From the NCBI GenBank assembly GCA_028703215.1, contig JAQVNH010000014.1, positions 1-11,667 on the forward strand: a stretch of 11,667 nt of DNA, in the 5' to 3' direction. This document shows positions 1-6,431 of this stretch, piece by piece. The position numbers were made by a program, and so were the translations under genes. The stretch comes from Eubacteriales bacterium. Its GTDB lineage: Bacteria > Bacillota > Clostridia > Acetivibrionales > STF1-152. Numbering within the stretch: the first letter of the stretch is position 1; each line of letters begins with the position of its first letter. Below the pieces are notes generated by a model. The model saw nothing but the letters and a program-made list of their open reading frames with translations. It had not been told where the DNA came from and made no database searches.

Positions 1-1
1 C

Positions 2-1159
2 GGCGGGTCAGATTTCGGCGGAGGGGGTATGATGTCAGGATCCAATGGTCTAGGACTGTCTTCATATCCTAAAAATCTGAAAGAAGGCGAAGATCCTTTC
101 ATTACTAAAAATTATGAACTTCTCGCCGGGGCATATCCTGAAAAACCCACAGACCTGGTCCTTGTAATAGATACAAGGAACCGCGTTGAATTCAGCATTC
201 TGCAGAGTCTGGGCTTTGAGACAGACAATGTCGAAAGCATTAAGTTCTCTGATATTGTCGGAACAAGTTTCAAAATAATCTCAAATAACGACTATTATGT
301 CAAAACAGAGTTTGGCGCTTACCTTCCGGGACAGGATTACGATTCTATGTATGCTTCGGAAAACAGCATTACAGTTGAAATCGTCGCGGTCGTCCGCAAG
401 AGCGCTGACGCAGGCGTTGGAATACTCGGCACCGGAATTGCCTATAGCGATGAACTGTCTCAGCTTATAATCGACAATGCAGTTGATTCGGATATTGTCA
501 AGGCGCAGGAAAAAAGCAGTATAAATGTCATGACAATGAAAGAAATGAATGACGCGGGGAAAGCAAGCTTTTTATCATACCTCGGAGGCAATGCCACGCC
601 TTATATGGTGATGGTTTATCCGGACAATTTTGAGGACAAAGACTCAGTAACAGCTTATTTGGATGCTTACAACACCGGAAAAGAAATAAAGGATCAAATC
701 GTATATACCGATTTGGCAGGAACGGTCTCGCAACTGACCGGAAATATCATGGACGCTATCACGACTGTACTGATAGCATTTGCGGCAATTTCGCTGGTCG
801 TCAGTTTGATCATGATCAGCATCATTACCTACACATCAGTGCTCGAACGTACCAAGGAGATAGGGATACTGCGAGCATTGGGCGCAAGAAAGAAGGATAT
901 CACGCGTGTGTTTGATGCGGAAACAGGTATTCTGGGCGTGTTTTCCGGGATACTGGGGATTGCGATCGCCTGGCTGCTTACAAAACCTATTAATACCATT
1001 CTCTATCGTTTGACTGATTTAGAAGGCATTGCCAGGCTGCAGCCACAGCATGCTGTGATATTAATAATACTGAGCACTGTGCTTACAGTGATCGGAGGGC
1101 ATATCCCCGCAATAATGGCTTCAAAAAAGGATGCTGTAGTGGCGCTGCGAAGCGAGTAA
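2..1159 (+). CDS. ABC transporter permease, FtsX/MacB type (5' end outside window)
   Basis: This is the C-terminal part of an ABC exporter permease. The reading frame is open from base 2, so the ATG at 29 is probably internal and the true start lies upstream of the window. The first visible residues are Gly/Met/Ser-rich (GGSDFGGGGMM), then comes a large extracytoplasmic MacB-core-like region. The last 130 residues hold three hydrophobic segments: IMDAITTVLIAFAAISLVVS and following, ILGVFSGILGIAIAWLL, and AVILIILSTVLTVIGG. Between the first two lies the FtsX signature stretch ERTKEIGILRALGARKKDI, which in this family contacts the ATPase. Such permeases work with an ATP-binding subunit, and often a MacA-like adaptor, to move lipids, peptides or drugs across the membrane by mechanotransmission. 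The ATPase partner is not in the window and is expected upstream. A GNAT gene follows after 39 nt with no terminator between, so co-transcription is likely. The substrate cannot be told. Confidence 0.9.
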   Translation, partial: GGSDFGGGGMMSGSNGLGLSSYPKNLKEGEDPFITKNYELLAGAYPEKPTDLVLVIDTRNRVEFSILQSLGFETDNVESIKFSDIVGTSFKIISNNDYYVKTEFGAYLPGQDYDSMYASENSITVEIVAVVRKSADAGVGILGTGIAYSDELSQLIIDNAVDSDIVKAQEKSSINVMTMKEMNDAGKASFLSYLGGNATPYMVMVYPDNFEDKDSVTAYLDAYNTGKEIKDQIVYTDLAGTVSQLTGNIMDAITTVLIAFAAISLVVSLIMISIITYTSVLERTKEIGILRALGARKKDITRVFDAETGILGVFSGILGIAIAWLLTKPINTILYRLTDLEGIARLQPQHAVILIILSTVLTVIGGHIPAIMASKKDAVVALRSE

Positions 1160-1198
1160 AGAACAGGTCCAAAATTCAAAAACAGAGGTAAACGGCAA

Positions 1199-1708
1199 AT
1201 GATAAGGAAAGCCAATATTAATGACATCCCGCGCATAATGGAAATAACCCGGGAAACTGTCAAGTATATGAATTTGGAGGATAATTGCCAGTGGGATGAT
1301 AATTATCCGCTCGAATCCGATTTCCAGAAGGATATCTTGGCAGATACTCTCTATGTATACGAAAAAAATGGCGAAGTCAACGCATTTGTATGCATCAGCT
1401 TCGAACAGGCTCCGGAATACGAAGCCTTGGATTGGAGCCGTAAAGAAGGATATATGGTAATACACAGGATGGCAGTGAGCTATAAAAACAGGAAAAACGG
1501 AATCGGTACAAAATTAATGGAACATGCTGAGAAAGTGGCTCGAAATAGCAGTTCTGGATGTTTAAGGACTGACACATTCTGCCTGAATTCGGCGATGAAC
1601 CGATTGTTGCTGAGCCATGGATATTCCAAAGCGGGTGAAGTGCATTTTGACGAAATACCCAAGCCATTCTATTGTTATGAAAAAATATTGGATAACAGAA
1701 ATAAATGA
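1199..1708 (+). CDS. GNAT family N-acetyltransferase
   Basis: A 169-residue single-domain GNAT enzyme, which transfers an acetyl group from acetyl-CoA to an amine of a small molecule or protein in the cytoplasm. The N-terminus has the usual GNAT opening (MIRKANINDIPRIMEI). The acetyl-CoA pyrophosphate-binding motif A is seen as beta-4 VIHRMAVSYKNR followed by R98-K-N-G101-I-G103, matching R/Q-x-x-G-x-G/A. The later LRTDTFCLNSAMNRLLLSHGY matches the beta-5/alpha-4 region, where N and the following helix bind CoA. The length is normal for the family. An AGAGG-like ribosome binding site lies about 10 nt before the ATG. It follows the permease gene closely and ends 12 nt short of the convergent histidine kinase gene, with no evident terminator in that gap. 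The substrate is unknown and the name should stay at family level. Confidence 0.9.
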   Translation: MIRKANINDIPRIMEITRETVKYMNLEDNCQWDDNYPLESDFQKDILADTLYVYEKNGEVNAFVCISFEQAPEYEALDWSRKEGYMVIHRMAVSYKNRKNGIGTKLMEHAEKVARNSSSGCLRTDTFCLNSAMNRLLLSHGYSKAGEVHFDEIPKPFYCYEKILDNRNK

Positions 1709-1720
1709 AAATCAGCATCG

Positions 1721-3151
1721 TTAAAACTCAAAGCTGAAAATGCTCCCCTTATCTATTTCACTGCTGACGGATATTTTTATATTATGTCGTAAGGCGATCT
1801 GCTTGGCGATGGCCAGTCCAAGTCCGGTGCCGTTCTTATTATTCTCGGATCTGACCTTGTAGAAACGATCAAAAATATATGGAATATCTTTCTCCGGGAT
1901 GCCGGTTCCGTGGTCAATAACCGATAGAGTCCTGCCTTTGAGTGAAACCGTGACACTTTCGCCCGCGGGAGAAAACTTGACAGCATTGTCAAGGATTATA
2001 AAAATCATCTGGCGCAAACGGCTGTAATCGCCGTGGATGGCAAATACCTGAGTGTCTGTCTCCTGGCTGATCGTGATTTGCTTTGAGTCAGCCATAGTCT
2101 GCGCGCTGCGAACAACATCGCCGATAATGTCTCTAAGGTTGACTTCCCGCATTTCCATCTTAAAATCCAGATTTTGCAAACGTGACAGATCAAGCAAATC
2201 GCTTACGAGATTTTGAAGCAGCCTGCTTTCGCTCAGCATTTGACTGTAATAGTTCTTTACTTGCTCGGGTTCAGTAACTATGCCGTCATTGAGAGCCTCA
2301 AGTGATCCTCGAATAACTGTGATCGGAGTTCTAAGCTCGTGCGAAATATTTGCGACAAAATCACGTCTCAGGTTCTCAAGTTTTTCACTCTCATGGCTCG
2401 CTTTGTCCAGGCGGTCGCTCAATACATCTATTATGGCTGCAAGCTCTCCGATTTCATCATTTTGGATAACTCCGGTTTTTGCAGAGTAGTTACCCTCCGC
2501 AAGTTCTATAGCCGAGGTTTTCATTTTCTTCAAAGGCCTTGTAAATGATGCGGTGAATACAGCGGCCAGTAAAATAGAAAGCAAAAGCGCGGCGATTATA
2601 CTTATAGACAAAATCCCGTACCCTTGGGCTGTTGCGTTCGTCATTCCCTCGACGGGAGAGTGGAGCAGAAGCACCCCCACAACTTCTCCGCCTGATTTTA
2701 TCGGAGCGCCGACGGTCAGCGTCGGAGTGTTTAAAAGGTCGCTGAATCCCTCGCTGAAAGTGTTCTTGCCCTTAAATGCCTCAGCAACTACAATTCCTGC
2801 ATCGTCCGGCAGATCGGCATAATTATATTGAGTGTTATTTATCGGTTTTAAGGCAATCAGATTTAGATCTTCGTCAACTATCCAAACATCGGTCATCGCG
2901 ATGTCGCCCAAAAATCGCAGGTACATTGCCTGACCGGCTTGCCTGTTTCCCATACCTTCATAACCCGAAGTGCTGATGTAATTTGAAAGAGTTTCGCTTA
3001 TTGCGACAGCACGCTTTTCCATATCATTTTTATAGACTTCGACAGTATGGTTTCTGAAAAGAGTCATGAAAACACTGCTTATGATAACAGAGAACAACAG
3101 AAGGATCATAAAAAAATAAAGCATGAGTTTTACTGCGATCTTATTTTTCAT
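1721..3151 (-). CDS. Membrane sensor histidine kinase (HAMP, HisKA, HATPase_c)
   Basis: A 476-residue sensor kinase of the two-component system. TM1 is at about residues 9-31. An extracytoplasmic domain of about 145 residues follows (35-178); its VWIVDEDLNLIAL and GGEVVGVLLLHSP segments look like a Cache/PAS-like fold. TM2 is at about 179-203 and HAMP at about 204-256. The HisKA H-box is FVANISHELRTP, with phosphoacceptor His271. The catalytic domain carries an N-box (ILDNAVKFS, Asn389), G1 (DHGTGIP), F-box (FDRFYKV) and G2 (GTGLGLAIAK). All catalytic motifs are present, so an active kinase is expected. The start overlaps the response regulator stop by 11 bp, with GAGGG 8 nt before the ATG inside the regulator gene, indicating translational coupling. 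The signal is unknown. The neighbouring secreted DUF2680 protein and heliorhodopsin are possible inputs, by inference only. Confidence 0.95.
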   Translation of the reverse strand: MKNKIAVKLMLYFFMILLLFSVIISSVFMTLFRNHTVEVYKNDMEKRAVAISETLSNYISTSGYEGMGNRQAGQAMYLRFLGDIAMTDVWIVDEDLNLIALKPINNTQYNYADLPDDAGIVVAEAFKGKNTFSEGFSDLLNTPTLTVGAPIKSGGEVVGVLLLHSPVEGMTNATAQGYGILSISIIAALLLSILLAAVFTASFTRPLKKMKTSAIELAEGNYSAKTGVIQNDEIGELAAIIDVLSDRLDKASHESEKLENLRRDFVANISHELRTPITVIRGSLEALNDGIVTEPEQVKNYYSQMLSESRLLQNLVSDLLDLSRLQNLDFKMEMREVNLRDIIGDVVRSAQTMADSKQITISQETDTQVFAIHGDYSRLRQMIFIILDNAVKFSPAGESVTVSLKGRTLSVIDHGTGIPEKDIPYIFDRFYKVRSENNKNGTGLGLAIAKQIALRHNIKISVSSEIDKGSIFSFEF

Positions 3152-3836
3152 CTAATTTTCCCTCAAATTTATACCCGACGCCCCAAATCGTTTTGATAGC
3201 CCAGTTTTCGTGGCTGACCGCCTCTAATTTGGAGCGGAGCCTTTTGATATGCGAATCGACTGTCCGGCTGTCTCCGAAATACTCATATCCCCAGACAGTG
3301 TTGAGCAAATTATCGCGCGAGTAAACTTTGTTTTTATTCGCCGCAAGTGTCCATAATATTTCGAGTTCTTTTTTTGTCAGGGTTATGACATTTTCATCAA
3401 TGGTGACTATATAATCGTCCAAATTGATATTTAAGTTATCATATGTTAATGTTTGGCTCTTTTGACCGTCTGCTTTGGACATTCTCCTCAGGTTTGCCCG
3501 GACTCTTGCCATTACCTCTTCGGGAGAAAACGGTTTAACGATGTAATCATCCGCCCCGATATCCAGGCCCATGATTTTTTCGAAATCCTCGCCCCTTGCC
3601 GTAATCATTATTACCGGGATATTTGATGTCTTGCGGATCTCCCGGCAAACTTCAAAGCCATCCATCTGGGGCATCATTACATCAAGTAATAAAATGTCGG
3701 GATTAAATTTGCGGAACTTGTCTATTGCGTCAAGCCCGTCATGTGCGACATGGACCGTATGTCCCTCTTTTTTAGAATACTCCTCAAGAATCGAGGTTAT
3801 CTGCTTGTTATCATCGGCTATCAATACAATAGACAC
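3141..3836 (-). CDS. OmpR/PhoB-family response regulator (GTG start preferred)
   Basis: A DNA-binding response regulator of 231 residues from the chosen start. The receiver domain (about 1-118) shows the acidic pair D8-D9, phosphoacceptor D52 (LLLDVMMPQMDG), T79 and K101 (IVKPFS). The winged-helix effector domain (about 127-228) ends with the typical recognition helix and wing (DSRTVDSHIKRLRSKLE, then IWGVGYKFE). An in-frame ATG at 3893 would add 19 residues (MLYKTRFYG...), but these have no counterpart in the family and would sit on the candidate -10 region. The GTG at 3834-3836 starts directly at the beta-1 strand SIVLIADDN and has GGCGGTG about 8 nt upstream, so I choose it. The gene is first of a two-gene operon with the kinase and diverges from the DUF2680 gene, a plausible target. 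Confidence 0.93.
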   Translation of the reverse strand: MSIVLIADDNKQITSILEEYSKKEGHTVHVAHDGLDAIDKFRKFNPDILLLDVMMPQMDGFEVCREIRKTSNIPVIMITARGEDFEKIMGLDIGADDYIVKPFSPEEVMARVRANLRRMSKADGQKSQTLTYDNLNINLDDYIVTIDENVITLTKKELEILWTLAANKNKVYSRDNLLNTVWGYEYFGDSRTVDSHIKRLRSKLEAVSHENWAIKTIWGVGYKFEGKLDEK

Positions 3837-3886
3837 TGCAGTGCACCGCCCGGACTTGAAATAATTACCGTAAAACCTTGTTTTAT

Positions 3887-3915
3887 ATAACAATTATAAT
3901 ATAACATTGTGACAA
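3887..3915 (-). promoter_or_regulatory. Candidate promoter for the two-component operon
   Basis: Reading on the minus strand, TTGTCA (3910-3915) is followed after 17 nt by TGTTAT (3887-3892). A perfect TATAAT also occurs at 3893-3898 but has no good -35 element at 17 nt. Either would start transcription about 40-50 nt before the GTG start of the response regulator. The region is strongly AT-rich, which weakens the call. Confidence 0.4.
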
Positions 3916-3937
3916 AAGTATGTTATGCGAAAAAGAA

Positions 3938-3975
3938 TGTCAAAAAAGCAGAACATAAAAAACACAATTTTGACA
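3938..3975. promoter_or_regulatory. Inverted repeat TGTCAAAA...TTTTGACA, possible operator
   Basis: Exact 8-bp arms TGTCAAAA (3938-3945) and TTTTGACA (3968-3975) are separated by 22 nt between the divergent response regulator and DUF2680 genes. A related copy, TGACAAAA, is at 3910-3917. The right arm overlaps the TTGACA -35 element of the DUF2680 promoter. The position suggests a binding site for the adjacent OmpR-type regulator, but OmpR-family sites are usually direct repeats, so this is an inference. Confidence 0.3.
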
Positions 3976-3997
3976 CATCTTTTGAATATTATGTACT
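3970..3997 (+). promoter_or_regulatory. Candidate promoter for the DUF2680 gene
   Basis: A consensus -35 TTGACA (3970-3975) is followed after 16 nt by TGTACT (3992-3997, four of six matches to TATAAT). It would give a 5' leader of about 40 nt before the strong ribosome binding site GGGGAGGT at 4031-4038. A good -35 with a poor -10 is typical of promoters helped by an activator, which would suit control by the neighbouring response regulator. Confidence 0.45.
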
Positions 3998-4046
3998 CGT
4001 AGCAGCAAGAGTGCTGGTGCAAAATTGATAGGGGAGGTCGGACATC

Positions 4047-4550
4047 ATGAAAAAGATCAAAAAATTCGTAGTCATCGGAGCGGTAGTACTTGTCGTTGCA
4101 GCTTTGTCGGTAACCGCTTTCGCCGCAGCAAAATACAGTTCTCCTGCAGAAGCTGCAGCCGGGTTGACCGGAAGGACGCTTGAGGACGTAGTCGCAGAAA
4201 GAACCGAAACAGACAAAACGTATGGTGCTATTGCAAATGAAGCAGGAAAGCTGGAAGAGTTCAAAGCGGAATTGCTGGAAATAAGGAAAGAAGCATTGGC
4301 TGAAAAAGTTGCGGACGGAAGATTGACGCAAGAGCAGGCTGATGAAATTCTCGCGGCAATAACAGAAAACATTGCCAACTGTGATGGTACAGGATCGTTA
4401 AGATTAGGTCAGCAGCTGGGCGCGGGTTTCGGAAGCGGGAATGGCAAGGGCATGGGAAGAGGTCTTCGTGACGGCAGCGGCCAGGGAATGAGACAGGGTG
4501 CATGCGACGGCAGCGGTCAGGGTATGAGAATGAACGGATCGGGCAGGTAA
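4047..4550 (+). CDS. Secreted DUF2680 (YckD-like) protein with Gly/Met-rich tail
   Basis: A 167-residue exported protein. A clear signal peptide (KKIKK, hydrophobic core, then SVTAFA) would be cut near residue 26-28. The mature part has a helical domain at about residues 60-110 with the DUF2680 pattern: a glutamate/lysine-rich helix, then KVADGRLTQEQADEILAAI. The last 50 residues are low complexity and rich in Gly, Met, Arg and Ser, with the eight-residue unit DGSGQGMR occurring once at about 142-149 and again as DGSGQGM-R at about 154-161. Cys112 and Cys153 flank this tail. The role of DUF2680 is not established. The protein lies divergent from a two-component system, an arrangement that suggests an extracytoplasmic stress accessory or a target of that system. 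The ribosome binding site GGGGAGGT is 8 nt before the ATG. Family assignment is by pattern memory only. Confidence 0.75.
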   Translation: MKKIKKFVVIGAVVLVVAALSVTAFAAAKYSSPAEAAAGLTGRTLEDVVAERTETDKTYGAIANEAGKLEEFKAELLEIRKEALAEKVADGRLTQEQADEILAAITENIANCDGTGSLRLGQQLGAGFGSGNGKGMGRGLRDGSGQGMRQGACDGSGQGMRMNGSGR

Positions 4551-4589
4551 TAAAACCGGAATGCAGGGCATCAAATTTCACAATTAATC

Positions 4590-4622
4590 AGAACAGCCGG
4601 ACCGATACGGTCCGGCTGTTCT
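4590..4622. terminator. Bidirectional intrinsic terminator, perfect 15-bp hairpin
   Basis: A perfect inverted repeat has arms AGAACAGCCGGACCG (4590-4604) and CGGTCCGGCTGTTCT (4608-4622) around the loop ATA. It lies between the convergent DUF2680 and heliorhodopsin genes, so it can end transcripts from both sides. The flanking U-tracts are imperfect: ATTGATTCTTATTT on the plus side and GATTAATTGTG on the minus side. Confidence 0.75.
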
Positions 4623-4675
4623 ATTGATTCTTATTTGAAAGGGAATAGCGGAAAATCAATAATAATTTTATATCA

Positions 4676-5461
4676 TTAATTCGGCTGCATTACTCCGAAG
4701 AATACCAGCCATGCGAGAACGGATTTGGCGACCAGACTCAGCGTTATGTAAACACGCTCGCCATACATATAATTGGACCACTTGCCGATCCTTTTATATT
4801 GCAGGATCATATTTATCGGGAACAGATTAAAGAACACGAAATATGAACCGACAATTGCGTAAGCGAACCACGGAACCTGCGAAAGGTCTGAATTCCCAAA
4901 TGCGTAGAGGAGAATGACCACCCAAGGGGCAATTCCGGCTATAGATCCGAAAATAAAAGGTTTCCAATCGAGTTTTTCTTTGTATTGATTTATCTCTTCC
5001 ATGAGCATTCCAAACAGATTCATTGAAGCATTTACAACAAAGATCGCTATCAGGGCGCCGATATCGTAGACGCCAAAAAGCTGGGCTATCAAGACTATCA
5101 TGACCGAGGAGCTTAAAGCGTATTCATACCAGCGAAAACGGTTTATCCTCTTTGCGAGGTCTTTGTTGTATATCTCATTGGTCTTTGGCATGACGATAAT
5201 AAAATGAGCGATCGCAGACATGAATAAAAACACTGCAACCAGAATTGCAAATGGCAGATCTCCTACTTTATTCTGTTCTGTGACCAGTCTCATTTTCTGG
5301 GTATCGAAAGTAAGAAAATAAGACATGACGGGCGTTCTGAAATTTGCTATCTTATCGATCGCAAGAGCAAAAACCAACATCAAAGTACCCTGTAAAAAAT
5401 GCAAGATCCCCATTCTTAAATTGAATTTCCTGAGAGATTGTATCGTGATTTCCTTCTTCAT
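4676..5461 (-). CDS. Heliorhodopsin (inverted-topology retinal photoreceptor)
   Basis: A 261-residue seven-helix membrane protein that I recognise as a heliorhodopsin, a light-activated retinylidene protein. Residues lining up with known features of the 48C12 type member are: Schiff-base Lys246 in TM7 (SLVAKSVLAW), Ser242 four residues earlier, counterion Glu113 in TM3 (RWYEYALSSS), and pocket histidines His21 (GILHFLQG) and His86 (AIAHFI). Other family stretches are NASMNLFGMLMEEIN and FFNLFPINMILQYKRIGKW. The basic N-terminus (MKKEITIQSLRKFNLR) agrees with the cytoplasmic N-terminus of the family, opposite to type-1 rhodopsins. Heliorhodopsins show no established ion pumping and are thought to be sensory. 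The start is supported by AAAGGGGG about 6 nt upstream of the ATG. It is a single-gene unit, divergent from a VTT membrane protein. No retinal or carotenoid synthesis gene is in the window, so the chromophore source is unknown. Confidence 0.94.
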   Translation of the reverse strand: MKKEITIQSLRKFNLRMGILHFLQGTLMLVFALAIDKIANFRTPVMSYFLTFDTQKMRLVTEQNKVGDLPFAILVAVFLFMSAIAHFIIVMPKTNEIYNKDLAKRINRFRWYEYALSSSVMIVLIAQLFGVYDIGALIAIFVVNASMNLFGMLMEEINQYKEKLDWKPFIFGSIAGIAPWVVILLYAFGNSDLSQVPWFAYAIVGSYFVFFNLFPINMILQYKRIGKWSNYMYGERVYITLSLVAKSVLAWLVFFGVMQPN

Positions 5462-5527
5462 TCTAAACCCCCTTTAAATTATTTTGGTTTGCAAGATTTT
5501 TACCACAATTAATAATGCTCAATCAAC

Positions 5528-5536
5528 AATATACCA
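5528..5536 (-). promoter_or_regulatory. Candidate extended -10 promoter for heliorhodopsin
   Basis: On the minus strand the sequence TGG-TATATT reads as an extended -10 element (TGn plus five of six matches to TATAAT), about 67 nt before the heliorhodopsin ATG. No good -35 hexamer lies at 17 nt. A short inverted repeat TCGGC-GCTT-GCCGA sits about 30 nt further upstream (5564-5577), in the space shared with the divergent gene, and could be a regulator site. Confidence 0.35.
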
Positions 5537-5636
5537 CTTTGTTTAAAATTTAAAAATAACAAATCGGCGCTTGCCGAATAAATGTCTGCGGATTAAAAAC
5601 CTCTTCTTTGATGTTGATGTTTGAATCGAAGCGATA

Positions 5637-6431
5637 ATGAGTTATAATTTATTCGCGAACATGCCGCAAATATCCAGGGAAAATTTGATTGCAGAGGTTT
5701 TCAAAGTGCAAAACAAAACAGATCACACAGCAAAATTTAAGGAATTCATTAAAAGGGCAGCGCCTTTGTTGATATTTATAAGCGCCCTGGCGGTAATATT
5801 GGCTGTTTTCGGAAATGCCATAATAATGGTTATGAGCAAGCCTGAGAACATAAAAGCCTATGTCGATAGCAAGGGGATCTTCGGGATGCTTATCTTTATA
5901 GGGCTTCAAATCATGCAAGTTGTGATCGCCGTCATTCCGGGAGAGCCGGTCCAGATCGCCGGAGGTTATTTATACGGATCGCTTTTAGGATTCGTTTTAT
6001 CGACCGCAGGTATAATGATCGGCTCAGTGATAGCGGTATTGATTTCCAGAAAATTCGGACTGCCCGTTGCGAGACTTTTCGTCAGCGAAAAAAAACTGAT
6101 CGAATATAAGGGCAAGCTTGAGAGCGAGAAAAGCCTCATGTTTATTTTTCTGCTGTTTCTTATTCCGGCGCTGCCGAAAGATGTGATCCTTTATGCGGCA
6201 GGACTGACGCCGATAAACCTGAGGATTCTGTTTATTATATATTTCACAGCCCGTATTCCGGCAATATTTTTAGCAAATATTTTAGGCGCGCTGCTGGCGG
6301 AAAAAAACATCGCCGGCTTTATAGCAGTTTGCGTTATAGTGTTGATATTGCTGATAGCCGGTTATTTATTAAGAGAAAAAATATTTCGATGGATAAAGCC
6401 AAAAAAGGGAGGTACTAATGAAGACAAATGA
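5637..6431 (+). CDS. TVP38/TMEM64 (VTT-domain, DedA-like) membrane protein
   Basis: A 264-residue polytopic protein. An N-terminal cytoplasmic stretch of about 40 residues leads to TM1 (about 42-66). The VTT domain spans about 84-215, with the family's PGEPVQIAGGYLYGSLLGF re-entrant segment, the following IGSVIAVLISRKFG helix, and the second motif LIPALPKDVILYAAGLT. A last TM (about 225-245) is followed by a basic tail. Proteins with this domain are linked to lipid scrambling or undecaprenyl-phosphate and phospholipid flipping, but the substrate of this branch is not known. An in-frame TGA at 5622 fixes the start at or after this ATG, which has only a weak upstream GAAGCG. An internal ATG at codon 9 is the alternative. 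It overlaps the lipoprotein gene by 14 bp and heads that cluster, opposite the heliorhodopsin gene. Confidence 0.88.
   Translation: MSYNLFANMPQISRENLIAEVFKVQNKTDHTAKFKEFIKRAAPLLIFISALAVILAVFGNAIIMVMSKPENIKAYVDSKGIFGMLIFIGLQIMQVVIAVIPGEPVQIAGGYLYGSLLGFVLSTAGIMIGSVIAVLISRKFGLPVARLFVSEKKLIEYKGKLESEKSLMFIFLLFLIPALPKDVILYAAGLTPINLRILFIIYFTARIPAIFLANILGALLAEKNIAGFIAVCVIVLILLIAGYLLREKIFRWIKPKKGGTNEDK

Noticed and set aside
29..31. ATG at 29 as the true start of the ABC permease
   Set aside because: The frame stays open to the window edge and the upstream codons continue the Gly-rich stretch. The N-terminal TM helix and signal region of the family are missing, so the gene begins outside the window.
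3894..4378. Minus-strand open frames of 145 and 129 codons opposite the DUF2680 gene
   Set aside because: They are antisense shadows of a gene with a signal peptide, strong ribosome binding site and family pattern. One ends in the divergent promoter region.
4676..5461. Type-1 (proton- or ion-pumping) rhodopsin
   Set aside because: There is no type-1 TM3 DTE/DTD-like motif or type-1 TM7 pattern. The RWYEY, NASMNLFG and SLVAKS stretches and the basic N-terminus fit heliorhodopsin.
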